From positions 151,303 through 215,302 of the forward strand of contig CAIWXQ010000001.1 in the NCBI GenBank assembly GCA_903916675.1: 64,000 bases of DNA, read 5' to 3'. Shown here piece after piece: positions 16,724 to 25,403 of the stretch. The notes beneath the pieces were generated by a model that searched no databases, was not told where the DNA came from, and saw only the letters and a program-made list of their open reading frames with translations. Each line of letters begins with the position of its first letter. Position 1 is the stretch's first letter. Position numbers and translations under genes: made by a program. This DNA is from an uncultured bacterium. Its GTDB lineage: Bacteria > Verrucomicrobiota > Kiritimatiellia > RFP12 > CAIWXQ01.

Positions 16724-18268
16724 ATGAAAGTGGTGATCGGAGCGATTCTCGTTCTGACAAGCGGCGTGATGGCCGCCGATTCCGCCACACTGTCAAAGGC
16801 TGCCGACCCTTCGACAGGCTCGGGGCAAGACTGGCCGACGTGGGGCCGGACCGCGGAACGGAACATGATCTCGGAGGAAACGGGATTGCCGGATTTCTTC
16901 GATATCGCGTCGAACCAGAATGTTCGATGGACATTCGATCTGCGCGGAAGAGGGCCGTCTTTCAGCAACCCGGTCGTGGCCAACGGCCGGGTGTTCCTCG
17001 GAACGAAGTTCTCGAAAGGACTGGATCCGCGTTTTAAAGCCGAAGGGATCTTTCTCTGTCTCGACGAAGAGTCCGGCGAACGCTTGTGGTCGTTGAGCAT
17101 TCCCAACGGAGCGGGAAACCGGCCATTTGGTCTCACCTCGACGGCGACGGTGGACGGGGATCGGGTCTATCTTCTGGCCAACAGTTACGATCTGTTGTGC
17201 ATGGACGTTCACGGCCAGACTGGCGGCAACCGCGGCTCTTTTGTCGTGGAAATGGAATTCCAATCCGGCGGCAAATCCAACGGTCCGCTGACGAAACAGG
17301 ACGGCGATATCCTCTGGAAACTGAATCCCGGCGAGGTATTTGGCTTTGGCTGGGCCGATGCCTATGCCAATTCCCCGCTGGTCTTCGGCAAGTACGTCTA
17401 TTGCTCCACGGGATACAGCTGGACCGGGCCCGGCAAACCACTCAATCGGCTAAACGAAGGGAAGGGGGGGCAACCGGCCCTCATGGTGGTGGACAAGATC
17501 ACGGGGCAACTCGTCGCGACCGATAACCGGGAAACGCAATTCGTGTTTCACGGCGACTGGTGCACGCCGTCCATCGGAATGATCAACGGCAAACCGCAGA
17601 TTCTCTTCGCGACTCCGGACTCCGTGGGTTACGCCTTCGAACCGGAACCGGAACGAAAGGACGGCGAAAAAATGGGTTTGCTGAAGAAGATCTGGTGGTT
17701 CGATCCGTATCACGACGCGGCGTACTGGAAGCATAACGGGAAGAAGTTTTGTCGCCCCGAGATCATCGCCGCGCCCGTTTGCGTGAACAATCGGGTGTAT
17801 TTCAATACCGGCGGCGACTGGAATCACCCGTTGTACGACCACGAATTGTTCTGCGTGGACGGGACCCGGCAAGGCGACGTCACGCAAGACGGACTTCTGT
17901 GGAAGTACATTCACCAGGGAAGCGTCTCCACGGTCGCCATCCGGGACGGACTGCTCTATTTCGGCGACTTCGCCGGGAAGTTGCACTGTCTGGATGCCGA
18001 GACCGGCAAGCCCTGCTGGGTGTTTCCGGCCAAGGGGAAGATCCTGCAATCGCCCGTGGTTGCCGACGGCAAGGTGTTCTTCGGCACGAGCACGGGAGAG
18101 TTCTATATCTTGAGGCACGGCCGTACCCTGCAGCCGCCCATCTTCCAAACATCATTGCGCGCGCCCATGGCGGGGACGCCGGTGATCGCGAACCGGACGC
18201 TATTTATCATGACCGACGCCATGGTGTACGCCATTGCCACGCACCACGCGGCGGGGAGCAAGCCCTGA
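16724..18268 (+). CDS. Exported PQQ-like beta-propeller protein
   Basis: A 514-aa protein with signal peptide MKVVIGAILVLTSGVMAADS; GGAGG lies seven bases before the ATG. The mature part has repeated propeller strands: NVRWTFDLRGRGPSFSNPVV, GIFLCLDEESGERLWSLSIP, DGLLYFGDFAGKLHCLDAET and GKILQSPVVADGKVFFGTST. The G-x-(L/V)-x-C-L-D-A-x-x-G-x-x-x-W motif is that of PQQ quinoprotein and BamB-type blades. No enzyme partner is present, so its role (alcohol dehydrogenase-like or structural) cannot be told. PVC genomes carry many paralogues, one at 49571-50929 here. Confidence 0.8.
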   Translation: MKVVIGAILVLTSGVMAADSATLSKAADPSTGSGQDWPTWGRTAERNMISEETGLPDFFDIASNQNVRWTFDLRGRGPSFSNPVVANGRVFLGTKFSKGLDPRFKAEGIFLCLDEESGERLWSLSIPNGAGNRPFGLTSTATVDGDRVYLLANSYDLLCMDVHGQTGGNRGSFVVEMEFQSGGKSNGPLTKQDGDILWKLNPGEVFGFGWADAYANSPLVFGKYVYCSTGYSWTGPGKPLNRLNEGKGGQPALMVVDKITGQLVATDNRETQFVFHGDWCTPSIGMINGKPQILFATPDSVGYAFEPEPERKDGEKMGLLKKIWWFDPYHDAAYWKHNGKKFCRPEIIAAPVCVNNRVYFNTGGDWNHPLYDHELFCVDGTRQGDVTQDGLLWKYIHQGSVSTVAIRDGLLYFGDFAGKLHCLDAETGKPCWVFPAKGKILQSPVVADGKVFFGTSTGEFYILRHGRTLQPPIFQTSLRAPMAGTPVIANRTLFIMTDAMVYAIATHHAAGSKP

Positions 18269-18284
18269 TGGGACTTATTGATTG

Positions 18285-18446
18285 TTCACAGAAAGAGTGA
18301 CAAGGCAGACGGGTTTCTCCCAGAACCGTGGGGAGTTTTTCGGGGTCGGGATCGCTATCGGAATCGGTATCGATTGTATATCCGACCTCGATACCGACCC
18401 CGACGCCGATACCGATGCAATTGTCACCTTTATTACGAAAGTTCGA
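18285..18446 (+). repeat. Hexamer-hairpin repeat, type A, copy 1
   Basis: The core at 18341-18416 consists of imperfect GGTCGG/ATCGGTATC units followed by their complements (TCCGACCTCGATACCGACCC...), forming a long hairpin. The surrounding 160 bases, from TTCACAGAAAGAGTGACAAG onwards, are closely similar to 36518-36678. The element fills the gap between the propeller gene and the UroD-like gene. Its frames read DTDSDSDPDP, but there is no start codon or ribosome-binding site, so it is not coding. Confidence 0.7.
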
Positions 18447-18486
18447 TAAGGAACGACCGGAGGCTGCCTGAAGGGGACGAAAGAAC

Positions 18487-19473
18487 ATGACCGAACGCGA
18501 GAACGTCCTGGAGATCATCCGGTTTGGAAAGCCCGCCAAAGTCATGGCGGGCATTCCGATGCATGCCGTGGACTACTTCGGCTGCCATCACGACGGTTTT
18601 GACGGCGGAGGTCACCACCTTCCGATGGGTTCGAAGTGGTCCGACATTTGGGGCACCGTCTGGCATCGCGAGCACGAAGGCGTCATGGGGTTCCCGCGCG
18701 GCAATCCGCTTGCGAATCTCGTCGACGACATGAAGACCTATTCATGGCCGGATCCCGACGACGAACGCCTCTGCCACGTGATTGATGAAAAAGCCGGGAC
18801 GTGGGACAAGGAAACAATGTTTCTATCCGGGGCGAACCGCGATACGTTGTGGGAGCGCACGTACATGCTCTGCGGCATGGAAGAGGCGATGTGCCTGTTT
18901 CACACCGAACCGAATGCCATGCGTGAATTGCTGCACCACATCATGGACTTCCAGCTGGGGATGGCGCGCCACTATGTCAAGGCCGGCGTCGAGTTCGCCA
19001 ATCTTGGCGACGATCTCGGCACGCAGAACGCATTGCTTCTTTCGCCGGAAATCATCGCCGGCTTTCTTGTGCCCGAGTATCGCCGGCTGTTCCAGTTCTA
19101 CCAGGCGCACGGGGTGCTCATCAATTTCCACTCCTGCGGCCATATTCTGCCCATCATCGACATTTTCGCGGACCTCGGCGTCGATGTTCTCAACCCCATC
19201 CAGACGACTGCCAATGATGTCGATGAACTGCGCCGTGTCACGCAAGGCCGCATGGCGTTGATGGGCGGAGTGAATTCGGCGGTGATCGCCAGTGGGCCGA
19301 TTGACGCGATCCGGCGTGAAACGCGAACCCGTCTCTGGCAGTTGGGACGCAACGGCGGTTACTTCTGCCGGCAGGATCAGAGGATGCCCTGGCCGGTAGA
19401 GCATTATCAGGCCTACCAGCAGACGCTTGAACAATTCGGAAACTATCCTCTCCAACCGCCCGGCAATGGGTAA
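18487..19473 (+). CDS. UroD-family corrinoid-dependent methyltransferase-like protein
   Basis: A 328-aa protein of the uroporphyrinogen decarboxylase superfamily, though the pattern fits the MtaA/MtbA-like methyltransferase branch rather than haem synthesis. Evidence: start MTERENVLEIIRFGKPAKVM, central GVEFANLGDDLGTQNALLLS, and the zinc-type motif INFHSCGHILPIIDIFADLG, where His-x-Cys-Gly-x binds zinc in methyltransferases. LNPIQTTANDVDEL and MALMGGVNSAV follow as in the family. A corrinoid protein is encoded at 48856 and a second UroD-like protein at 54072. The likely role is methyl transfer to or from a methylated compound; the substrate is unknown. Confidence 0.75.
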   Translation: MTERENVLEIIRFGKPAKVMAGIPMHAVDYFGCHHDGFDGGGHHLPMGSKWSDIWGTVWHREHEGVMGFPRGNPLANLVDDMKTYSWPDPDDERLCHVIDEKAGTWDKETMFLSGANRDTLWERTYMLCGMEEAMCLFHTEPNAMRELLHHIMDFQLGMARHYVKAGVEFANLGDDLGTQNALLLSPEIIAGFLVPEYRRLFQFYQAHGVLINFHSCGHILPIIDIFADLGVDVLNPIQTTANDVDELRRVTQGRMALMGGVNSAVIASGPIDAIRRETRTRLWQLGRNGGYFCRQDQRMPWPVEHYQAYQQTLEQFGNYPLQPPGNG

Positions 19474-19525
19474 GCGCTGATCGAGCAGTTGACGCAGTTC
19501 AACTCCAGAAAGTGATTTTCAGTCG

Positions 19526-20065
19526 ATGAAACCGCACACGTACTATAGCGAGACATCCATGCCAACAACGAAAAGCGTAACCGATTACAAACCGTACACG
19601 GGCCGTCTTTCACGGTCATTGCTGACAGCGGCCATGCTGCTCTCGACGCTCGGCGCCAGGCGGGCGTTCAGCGCCCCGGACACGGCATCCGGAACAACCA
19701 ATCAGACCCTCACGATCAAGGGGACGGATACGTTTAGAGGCAAGGCGAGTTCCTGGTCAGCCACACTGACGCCAAAGGGCAAAGACACCTATGAGGCGGT
19801 CTACATCTCCACATGGGGCGGCAAACCTCTGAGTTACACCGGAACCATTGAGACGGACGGCAAGACGAAGATCACGGGCGCCGGCAAGAATGCCAACGGC
19901 TCCTTTGAGTTCTCCGGCACATACGGAAAAGACAACATCGCGCAGTGCAGCTACAAGGAAGTCGGCGGCACCCTCAACCGCTCCGGCACCATGACCGCCG
20001 AAGCGCCGAAGTCCGGCTCAGACAAAGAAGTGGCCGTCGCGCCTGCGACCCCGGCCAAACCATAA
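19526..20065 (+). CDS. Exported small protein, unknown function
   Basis: A 179-aa protein with a positively charged N terminus and hydrophobic stretch (RLSRSLLTAAMLLSTLGARR, then AFSA) that looks like a signal peptide; start may be ATG 19526 or 19559. The mature part is a short beta-rich region with repeated G-T-x-x-x-x-G pattern (KGTDTFRGKASSWSATLTPK, YTGTIETDGKTKITGAGKNA, FSGTYGKDN) and a Pro/Ala-rich tail. It resembles small secreted beta-barrel proteins common in planctomycetes and verrucomicrobia, but I cannot name the family. The large beta-helix gene starts 48 bases downstream, so the two may be co-transcribed. Confidence 0.6.
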   Translation: MKPHTYYSETSMPTTKSVTDYKPYTGRLSRSLLTAAMLLSTLGARRAFSAPDTASGTTNQTLTIKGTDTFRGKASSWSATLTPKGKDTYEAVYISTWGGKPLSYTGTIETDGKTKITGAGKNANGSFEFSGTYGKDNIAQCSYKEVGGTLNRSGTMTAEAPKSGSDKEVAVAPATPAKP

Positions 20066-20112
20066 CGGTTGCCATTACATACCCATGTGTCGGTATGCGA
20101 AAGGATGCAGAG

Positions 20113-23100
20113 ATGATACGATTGACAATGCGCCTGGCGATGATGGGATTGGTCTCGACGATGCTTTGTGAGGCACCGGCATTTGGCGCCAGTGTTTCCA
20201 TTTCCGGCACGGTGAAGGATGCGGACGGTAAGCCCGTTGCGGGCGTGGCCATCGGCATCCGCACCAACTCCGGCGCGACAGCGGTTACCGGCGCGGATGG
20301 CTCTTTCAAGCTCTCCGGAGAATACACGCCGTACAAAAGCCCCAGGCCGGACTTCCCCTCGGTTGTGATGGAGAAGATCATGGCCAGTTCTGTGCTGTTG
20401 ACCGGCACCAAGGCCGGTCTGATGCAGGCGCGTTCTCTCGTGAAGGACAACGCCTCCGGCGTTCAAATCACGATGTATCCCATGCCCTCCGGCAAGGTCA
20501 CTCTTGTCGGCAATCTGCTCGCCAGCGCCCATGTCCTGGGAATGACCAAGGCGGCCGATCAGGAGAAGCACACATTCATGATCGCCTTCGACGGTACGCC
20601 CGGCATCCGGGCCGCGTTCGACCAGATTCTCAAGGATTTCTGGCCGGATGGCAGCAGTCTGGATGGAGACTCGGCACTGGAACTGGAGAACCAGCTCGTA
20701 GAGCGCCTGCAGTTCAACCTGGATGGACCGCAGGAGGCTGCCATGTGGAAAGAGGTCAAGCAGCACGCCTACGTTTCGGCTGTCACCTTGACCGGCGAGA
20801 TCCATGAGAAGCCCGGCACACCGTGGCCGCAACCCTGGATTTCGACGGAGTCCTTCGGCCCCACTACCGCTACCGTCGCCACGTTTCAATTAGGTTACAC
20901 CAACGTGGTCACCCTTGACGGCTTGACCATTCAAAACGGCAAGGGCGCCCTCTACGGTGGTGGTATTGCCGTCTCTGGCAACCAAGGGGGCCTCTTCGGT
21001 AGCTTTAATGCGACGATCACAAATTGCGTCATTCGTAATAATATCATGGCGAACATTAATGGTGCGGGTGGTGGTATCGCTTTGGGCGTAGCCGGAAACA
21101 CCGGTAATAGTCCTGGAAGCGGCACCGTTACCGTTGTGGATTCCATGATCCTTTCGAACAGTTCACCTGCTACACGCAGCGCCGCCGGCATCTATCTGTC
21201 GTGTTCCAACTTCACGATCCGGAATTGCACCGTTGCATACAATACGATAGGAGCTGTTGGCAACAACAACGTAACTTACAGTGGCGGCGGAATCGTTGCG
21301 TTTGGTTGTTATACCGGCTCGATTATCCAGTGCACGATCGCCAGCAATGGCGCGCAGACCGTTGGCAACACCAACGGGCCGACAGCTGTATTATACGGCG
21401 GCGGCATCCGCTGGGATCTTACGGCTGCTAACATGCCAAAATTTGGTCAGCCCGGCGGTGGCGGCGTGATCCGGAATTGCACGATTGTCGGGAACATGGC
21501 AACCAACGGCGGTGGTGTGGCCATCACGGGAGCCCTGCCGGGGACAGGAACGAACCTATTGATCGAAAGTTGCATCATTGCCAACAATATCACCCCTGCC
21601 AACAACACGGGCATAGTCCAAACGGCGTGTGATGTTTATTACAATGGCACCGCTGGCGTTCTGCAAGAACAGTATAACCTGATCGGCAACGGCGCCACCA
21701 ACGGTGGCGTGGCTGGCTGGCTGGCTTTCACGAATGCGTCGGGGGCAATGGCCAACAACACGACGAACATTCACAGCAGCTATGTAGGATCCAACAGCAG
21801 CTATAAGGTTGACCTGAACCTGGGGCCGTTGCAGATCAACAACAACGGCAAGACCTATACCATGGCGCTGCTGGCAACGGGAAACACGCCGGCCATCAAC
21901 CACGGCACCAACACCGCCAATTTGGCCTACGACCAGCGCGGCGCGGCGCCCTATGAGCGCACCTATGGCGCGGGCACGGACATTGGCGCCTACGAATATG
22001 GCGCTGGTTCGACCAACCTGCTGTACAACTCGTACGGCTGGCAGGACAACGCACCCGGCTCCGGCGTCCTCTTCATCAATGCAACCAACACCAGCCTCAA
22101 CACCGGCTACATGATGACCGTCCTGATCACCAACGGCGCGCCGGTCTTGTTCCAGGGAACAGATGGCACCGAGTGGAGCAACGACGGCAACAACAAATTG
22201 TCCTACAATTCGGTCACGGCGCTGACCAATGCGAATATTCCGGCCGGCTTGACGCTTCATGCGGCGCCCACCAATGGCGGCATGGGACTGACGATCTGGA
22301 TGACCGGAACAATCAGCGGTCCGCATGGCCTTGCCCAGAGTGTCAACAACATCCAGTTCAGTTTCCAGGATGGCGCCTTCAACTTCAACGGCGACGCCAA
22401 CGGGCACGCGGTGCAGGTCGCAAACGCGACGGTTACCAACATCGCCGTGACGCTCCGCGACGCGGTAAGTCAAGCTTTCAGCATGTCATATGCCGGCACG
22501 AACTTCTATGAAAACAGCACCTGGAACGACGGCAGCATCGCGACAACCAACCAGATCCTGATCCTGGGCAATGATCAATGGGCAGATAGCGTTCCCGGCC
22601 ATGATCTGATCGCCGGGCACTATGTGACGGTCTCCAACGTGCCCGGAGGGCTGACAGCCCAACTGCTGGTGGTCAACAACACGACCGCCAACTTTATCCT
22701 CACAGGCCAGGCGACAAGTCACGCGGCGGCCAGCAGCATCGGCAACCTCCTGCTGGTCATCAGCAATACCGCGATGGGTTCCACGTTTGCGCCCACCAAC
22801 TACATCTCCACCAACGCGGTCACGTTCTACGACCCCGCCACGCAGGTGACGCTCAACTGGAGCGGCGCGTCCTTCAGCGAGAGCGCAGCCAATAACGGCA
22901 CCATGGCCGGCTCGCTCACGGTCACGCTGGTCAGCAACCTGTTCGTTTCGGGGGTCGCCTCCTACGTGTCGTTTCCGGGGCTGCCGGCCAATCTGGTCGG
23001 CCAGGTGACCTATAACAACGCCACGAACATCACGATCGCGCTGACCGGCGCGGCAGTGAGCCACAACGCCATCAACAATGGCACATTCCAGGTCCAATTC

Positions 23101-24933
23101 ACGACCAACGCCTTCTATAATGTGGACCCCAGCGTGTCGGTGGCGAACAGCAACCAGACCGTGAGCCTCTCGTTCCTGAACCCGACCATTGCCTGGGTCA
23201 CCAATGCGACGGGCTTCACGGAACTGATGCCGGATAACAACGGCGCGATTGATCCGATCACCTACGTGATTGGCACGCTGACCGGCGACACATTCACCGC
23301 CAGCGCAGGCTCTTCGTTCACGCCGGCCAACGTGCCGGGCGGGCTGACCATAAACGTGGCGACCACCAGCCCCACGACCGTGAAGATCACGCTGAGCGGC
23401 AATGCGGCTGCGCACGCGGCAGCCCAAAGCACCAACAACCTGGGGTTGACGTTCCAAAACGCGGCATTCACGCAGGGCGGCGCCGCGAATGTGGCCAATT
23501 ACAACCCGACCAACTGGGCGGTCACGTTCTACGATCCGACCAAGACCTGGTACGTGGCTGCCACGAACGCGACCCCGGTGGTTGGCAGCGACACCAACTC
23601 TGGGACATCCTCCAGTAGCCCGTTCGCCACGATTTTGAACGCGATCGCGAAGGCGACGGCCTACGACATCATCCACATCCTGCCGGGCGTTATCACCGAG
23701 CAAAATGGTCCGGGCGTGGGTGGCCTAGGCGCTCTTTGCGGCATCCAGGTGACCAAGTCGCTCCAGTTCGTGGGCGAGGACACGATGATAACGCACGGCA
23801 TCTCCATCGTACAGGCCGCGGCCCTGCCAGGTGTGGCCACCAACCGCCTGTTCTATCTCTCCGGCAGCCCCTATATGTCGTTCCGCAACCTGACGCTCCG
23901 CAACGGGTGCGACGATTCTGCTGGAAATAGATCCGACAGCGGCGGTGGTGCCATCATGTCCAAATACCAGTACACGCTGATCATCTCGAACTGCTACATC
24001 TACAACTGCCAGTCGACCAACTACGCCGGCGGGATTTCTTTCTACCCGGTTTCAACCCAGCAGGCCAAGAATTCCAATCTGTACATCTACGACTCCATCA
24101 TCGCGAGCAACATGGTCACAGGTTCGGCGGGTTATGCTGGCGGCCTCCATACCGTTGCCGCAAACGGGCCTTCGGTGTGTGTGTATCTGTACAATTCGTC
24201 CATCATCGGGAATGTTGTTACCGGCTACGTGGGGGGCGCTTACATCGCGGCATCCACCGCTCTGGTCCAGAACTGCACGTTCGCAGGCAACAGTTCGCAA
24301 GGCACAACCGCGAATACGGGTGGCGCGCTGTTTCTCATTAACCATCTTACTCAAGTCGCCGGCAACCAGGGGCAGACCAACTGGACTGTCCGCAACTGCA
24401 CGATTGCCGACAACTCCGCGCCTGCGGGGCTGGTCGGCGGCCTTGGCTATAGTCACGGCGTTCTCTCGCAGGCGCTCTTCCTGGTGAGCACGATCGTTGC
24501 GCAGAACACGGCGACCGGCGGCGGCGCGCCGGACATCAAACAGCTGAACCCCAATTTTACCTATCCGCAGTGCGTGGAGAGCTACAACCTGATTGGCGAC
24601 TGCACGAATTCCGCGCTGGCCATCGCGAGTTCCAACGTCTTCATCGCGGCGGGGCAGACCCTCAATGCGAACAACAGTTACATTGGCAACAGCGGCGCCG
24701 CGGTCGGCACAGTCAACCCGCAGCTCTCGTCGCTGGCCTACAACGGCGGCCCCACGCCGACCATGGCCCTGCAGGGTGGCAGCCTGGCCATCGACCACGG
24801 CGCCAACCCGGGCAACCTCCTCTCCGACCAGCGCGGATCCGGCTATAACCGGGTGGTGGGAAGCCAGACTGATATCGGCGCGTATGAGTTTGGCGCCGGG
24901 CCGCCCACGGGACTGATCATCTACATCCAGTAA
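20113..24933 (+). CDS. Giant secreted beta-helix surface protein (choice-of-anchor Q type)
   Basis: A 1606-aa protein with signal peptide MIRLTMRLAMMGLVSTMLCE and AFGA cleavage site. Residues 34-75 form a carboxypeptidase-regulatory-like Ig domain (VSISGTVKDADGKPVAGVAI). From about residue 258, right-handed beta-helix coils follow (VTLDGLTIQNGKGALYGGGI, NCVIRNNI). The first helix closes with YDQRGAAPYERTYGAGTDIG AYEYG and the second, at the C terminus, with SDQRGSGYNRVVGSQTDIGA YEFG; these DQRG...DIGAYE endings mark the choice-of-anchor Q family. A Thr/Asn-rich beta-sandwich region (residues about 640-1150) separates the two helices. Likely a cell-surface or released adhesin or polysaccharide-binding protein. 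The first helix lacks its normal start (see findings). Confidence 0.75.
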   Translation: MIRLTMRLAMMGLVSTMLCEAPAFGASVSISGTVKDADGKPVAGVAIGIRTNSGATAVTGADGSFKLSGEYTPYKSPRPDFPSVVMEKIMASSVLLTGTKAGLMQARSLVKDNASGVQITMYPMPSGKVTLVGNLLASAHVLGMTKAADQEKHTFMIAFDGTPGIRAAFDQILKDFWPDGSSLDGDSALELENQLVERLQFNLDGPQEAAMWKEVKQHAYVSAVTLTGEIHEKPGTPWPQPWISTESFGPTTATVATFQLGYTNVVTLDGLTIQNGKGALYGGGIAVSGNQGGLFGSFNATITNCVIRNNIMANINGAGGGIALGVAGNTGNSPGSGTVTVVDSMILSNSSPATRSAAGIYLSCSNFTIRNCTVAYNTIGAVGNNNVTYSGGGIVAFGCYTGSIIQCTIASNGAQTVGNTNGPTAVLYGGGIRWDLTAANMPKFGQPGGGGVIRNCTIVGNMATNGGGVAITGALPGTGTNLLIESCIIANNITPANNTGIVQTACDVYYNGTAGVLQEQYNLIGNGATNGGVAGWLAFTNASGAMANNTTNIHSSYVGSNSSYKVDLNLGPLQINNNGKTYTMALLATGNTPAINHGTNTANLAYDQRGAAPYERTYGAGTDIGAYEYGAGSTNLLYNSYGWQDNAPGSGVLFINATNTSLNTGYMMTVLITNGAPVLFQGTDGTEWSNDGNNKLSYNSVTALTNANIPAGLTLHAAPTNGGMGLTIWMTGTISGPHGLAQSVNNIQFSFQDGAFNFNGDANGHAVQVANATVTNIAVTLRDAVSQAFSMSYAGTNFYENSTWNDGSIATTNQILILGNDQWADSVPGHDLIAGHYVTVSNVPGGLTAQLLVVNNTTANFILTGQATSHAAASSIGNLLLVISNTAMGSTFAPTNYISTNAVTFYDPATQVTLNWSGASFSESAANNGTMAGSLTVTLVSNLFVSGVASYVSFPGLPANLVGQVTYNNATNITIALTGAAVSHNAINNGTFQVQFTTNAFYNVDPSVSVANSNQTVSLSFLNPTIAWVTNATGFTELMPDNNGAIDPITYVIGTLTGDTFTASAGSSFTPANVPGGLTINVATTSPTTVKITLSGNAAAHAAAQSTNNLGLTFQNAAFTQGGAANVANYNPTNWAVTFYDPTKTWYVAATNATPVVGSDTNSGTSSSSPFATILNAIAKATAYDIIHILPGVITEQNGPGVGGLGALCGIQVTKSLQFVGEDTMITHGISIVQAAALPGVATNRLFYLSGSPYMSFRNLTLRNGCDDSAGNRSDSGGGAIMSKYQYTLIISNCYIYNCQSTNYAGGISFYPVSTQQAKNSNLYIYDSIIASNMVTGSAGYAGGLHTVAANGPSVCVYLYNSSIIGNVVTGYVGGAYIAASTALVQNCTFAGNSSQGTTANTGGALFLINHLTQVAGNQGQTNWTVRNCTIADNSAPAGLVGGLGYSHGVLSQALFLVSTIVAQNTATGGGAPDIKQLNPNFTYPQCVESYNLIGDCTNSALAIASSNVFIAAGQTLNANNSYIGNSGAAVGTVNPQLSSLAYNGGPTPTMALQGGSLAIDHGANPGNLLSDQRGSGYNRVVGSQTDIGAYEFGAGPPTGLIIYIQ

Positions 24934-24950
24934 CGTTCTTCTGAGAGGAG

Positions 24951-24990
24951 CGGGCGGTCGCGGATTTCTCCGCGCCCGCCCGTTTTGCTT
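24951..24990 (+). terminator. Rho-independent terminator after the beta-helix gene
   Basis: A 14-base arm (24951-24964) pairs with 24969-24982 with one mismatch around a four-base loop and is followed by TTTTGCTT. It sits 18 bases after the stop codon. Confidence 0.85.
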
Positions 24991-25075
24991 AACACGCATT
25001 GTTTTGAAATGCGGGCACGAAAAAGAGAAAGGCTGCTGAAGAGCACGAAGGGTTGTGGGAGGGCGGCCGGCATCG

Positions 25076-25200
25076 GCTGCCATAGGGCGAAGTAGGCCGG
25101 CGCGTCCTCGCGCCGAGCCCGGGAGAAGGAAGACACGAGCGGTGGAAGTTGGGGCTGCGGCGAGGACGCCGCGCCCTACTTGGCTGCGTGCGCCCACTTC
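25076..25200. repeat. GC-rich dispersed repeat, copy 1
   Basis: AGTAGGCCGGCGCGTCCTCG at the left and GAGGACGCCGCGCCCTACTT at the right are near inverted copies, with GAGAAGGAAGACACGAGCGG between. The same unit lies inverted at 31556-31672. It lies between the beta-helix terminator and the helicase gene, and no gene is seen in the 24990-25403 stretch apart from it. Confidence 0.65.
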
Positions 25201-25403
25201 AAGAATCGGCACGTTGCGGTTCGCTTAATGAAGCTTGCGAAAGCGATCGGCGCCGCTTCATTCCTATCCGTCACCCCTGCAACAAATTACGGCTGCGGCG
25301 CTGAGCGAACTGGTTGTGAGCCTTGCCTTTCTCATGCAAAGCGCCTACCCTATTCAGCAGACACCTATTCCACACGTTGGCGCAATCGCGCCGGGAGCAT
25401 TGC

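Noticed and set aside
18341..18416. Acidic repeat peptide DTDSDSDPDP in the hexamer repeats
   Set aside because: Seen in all copies on both strands but without a start, ribosome-binding site or stable frame, so a by-product of the hexamer sequence.
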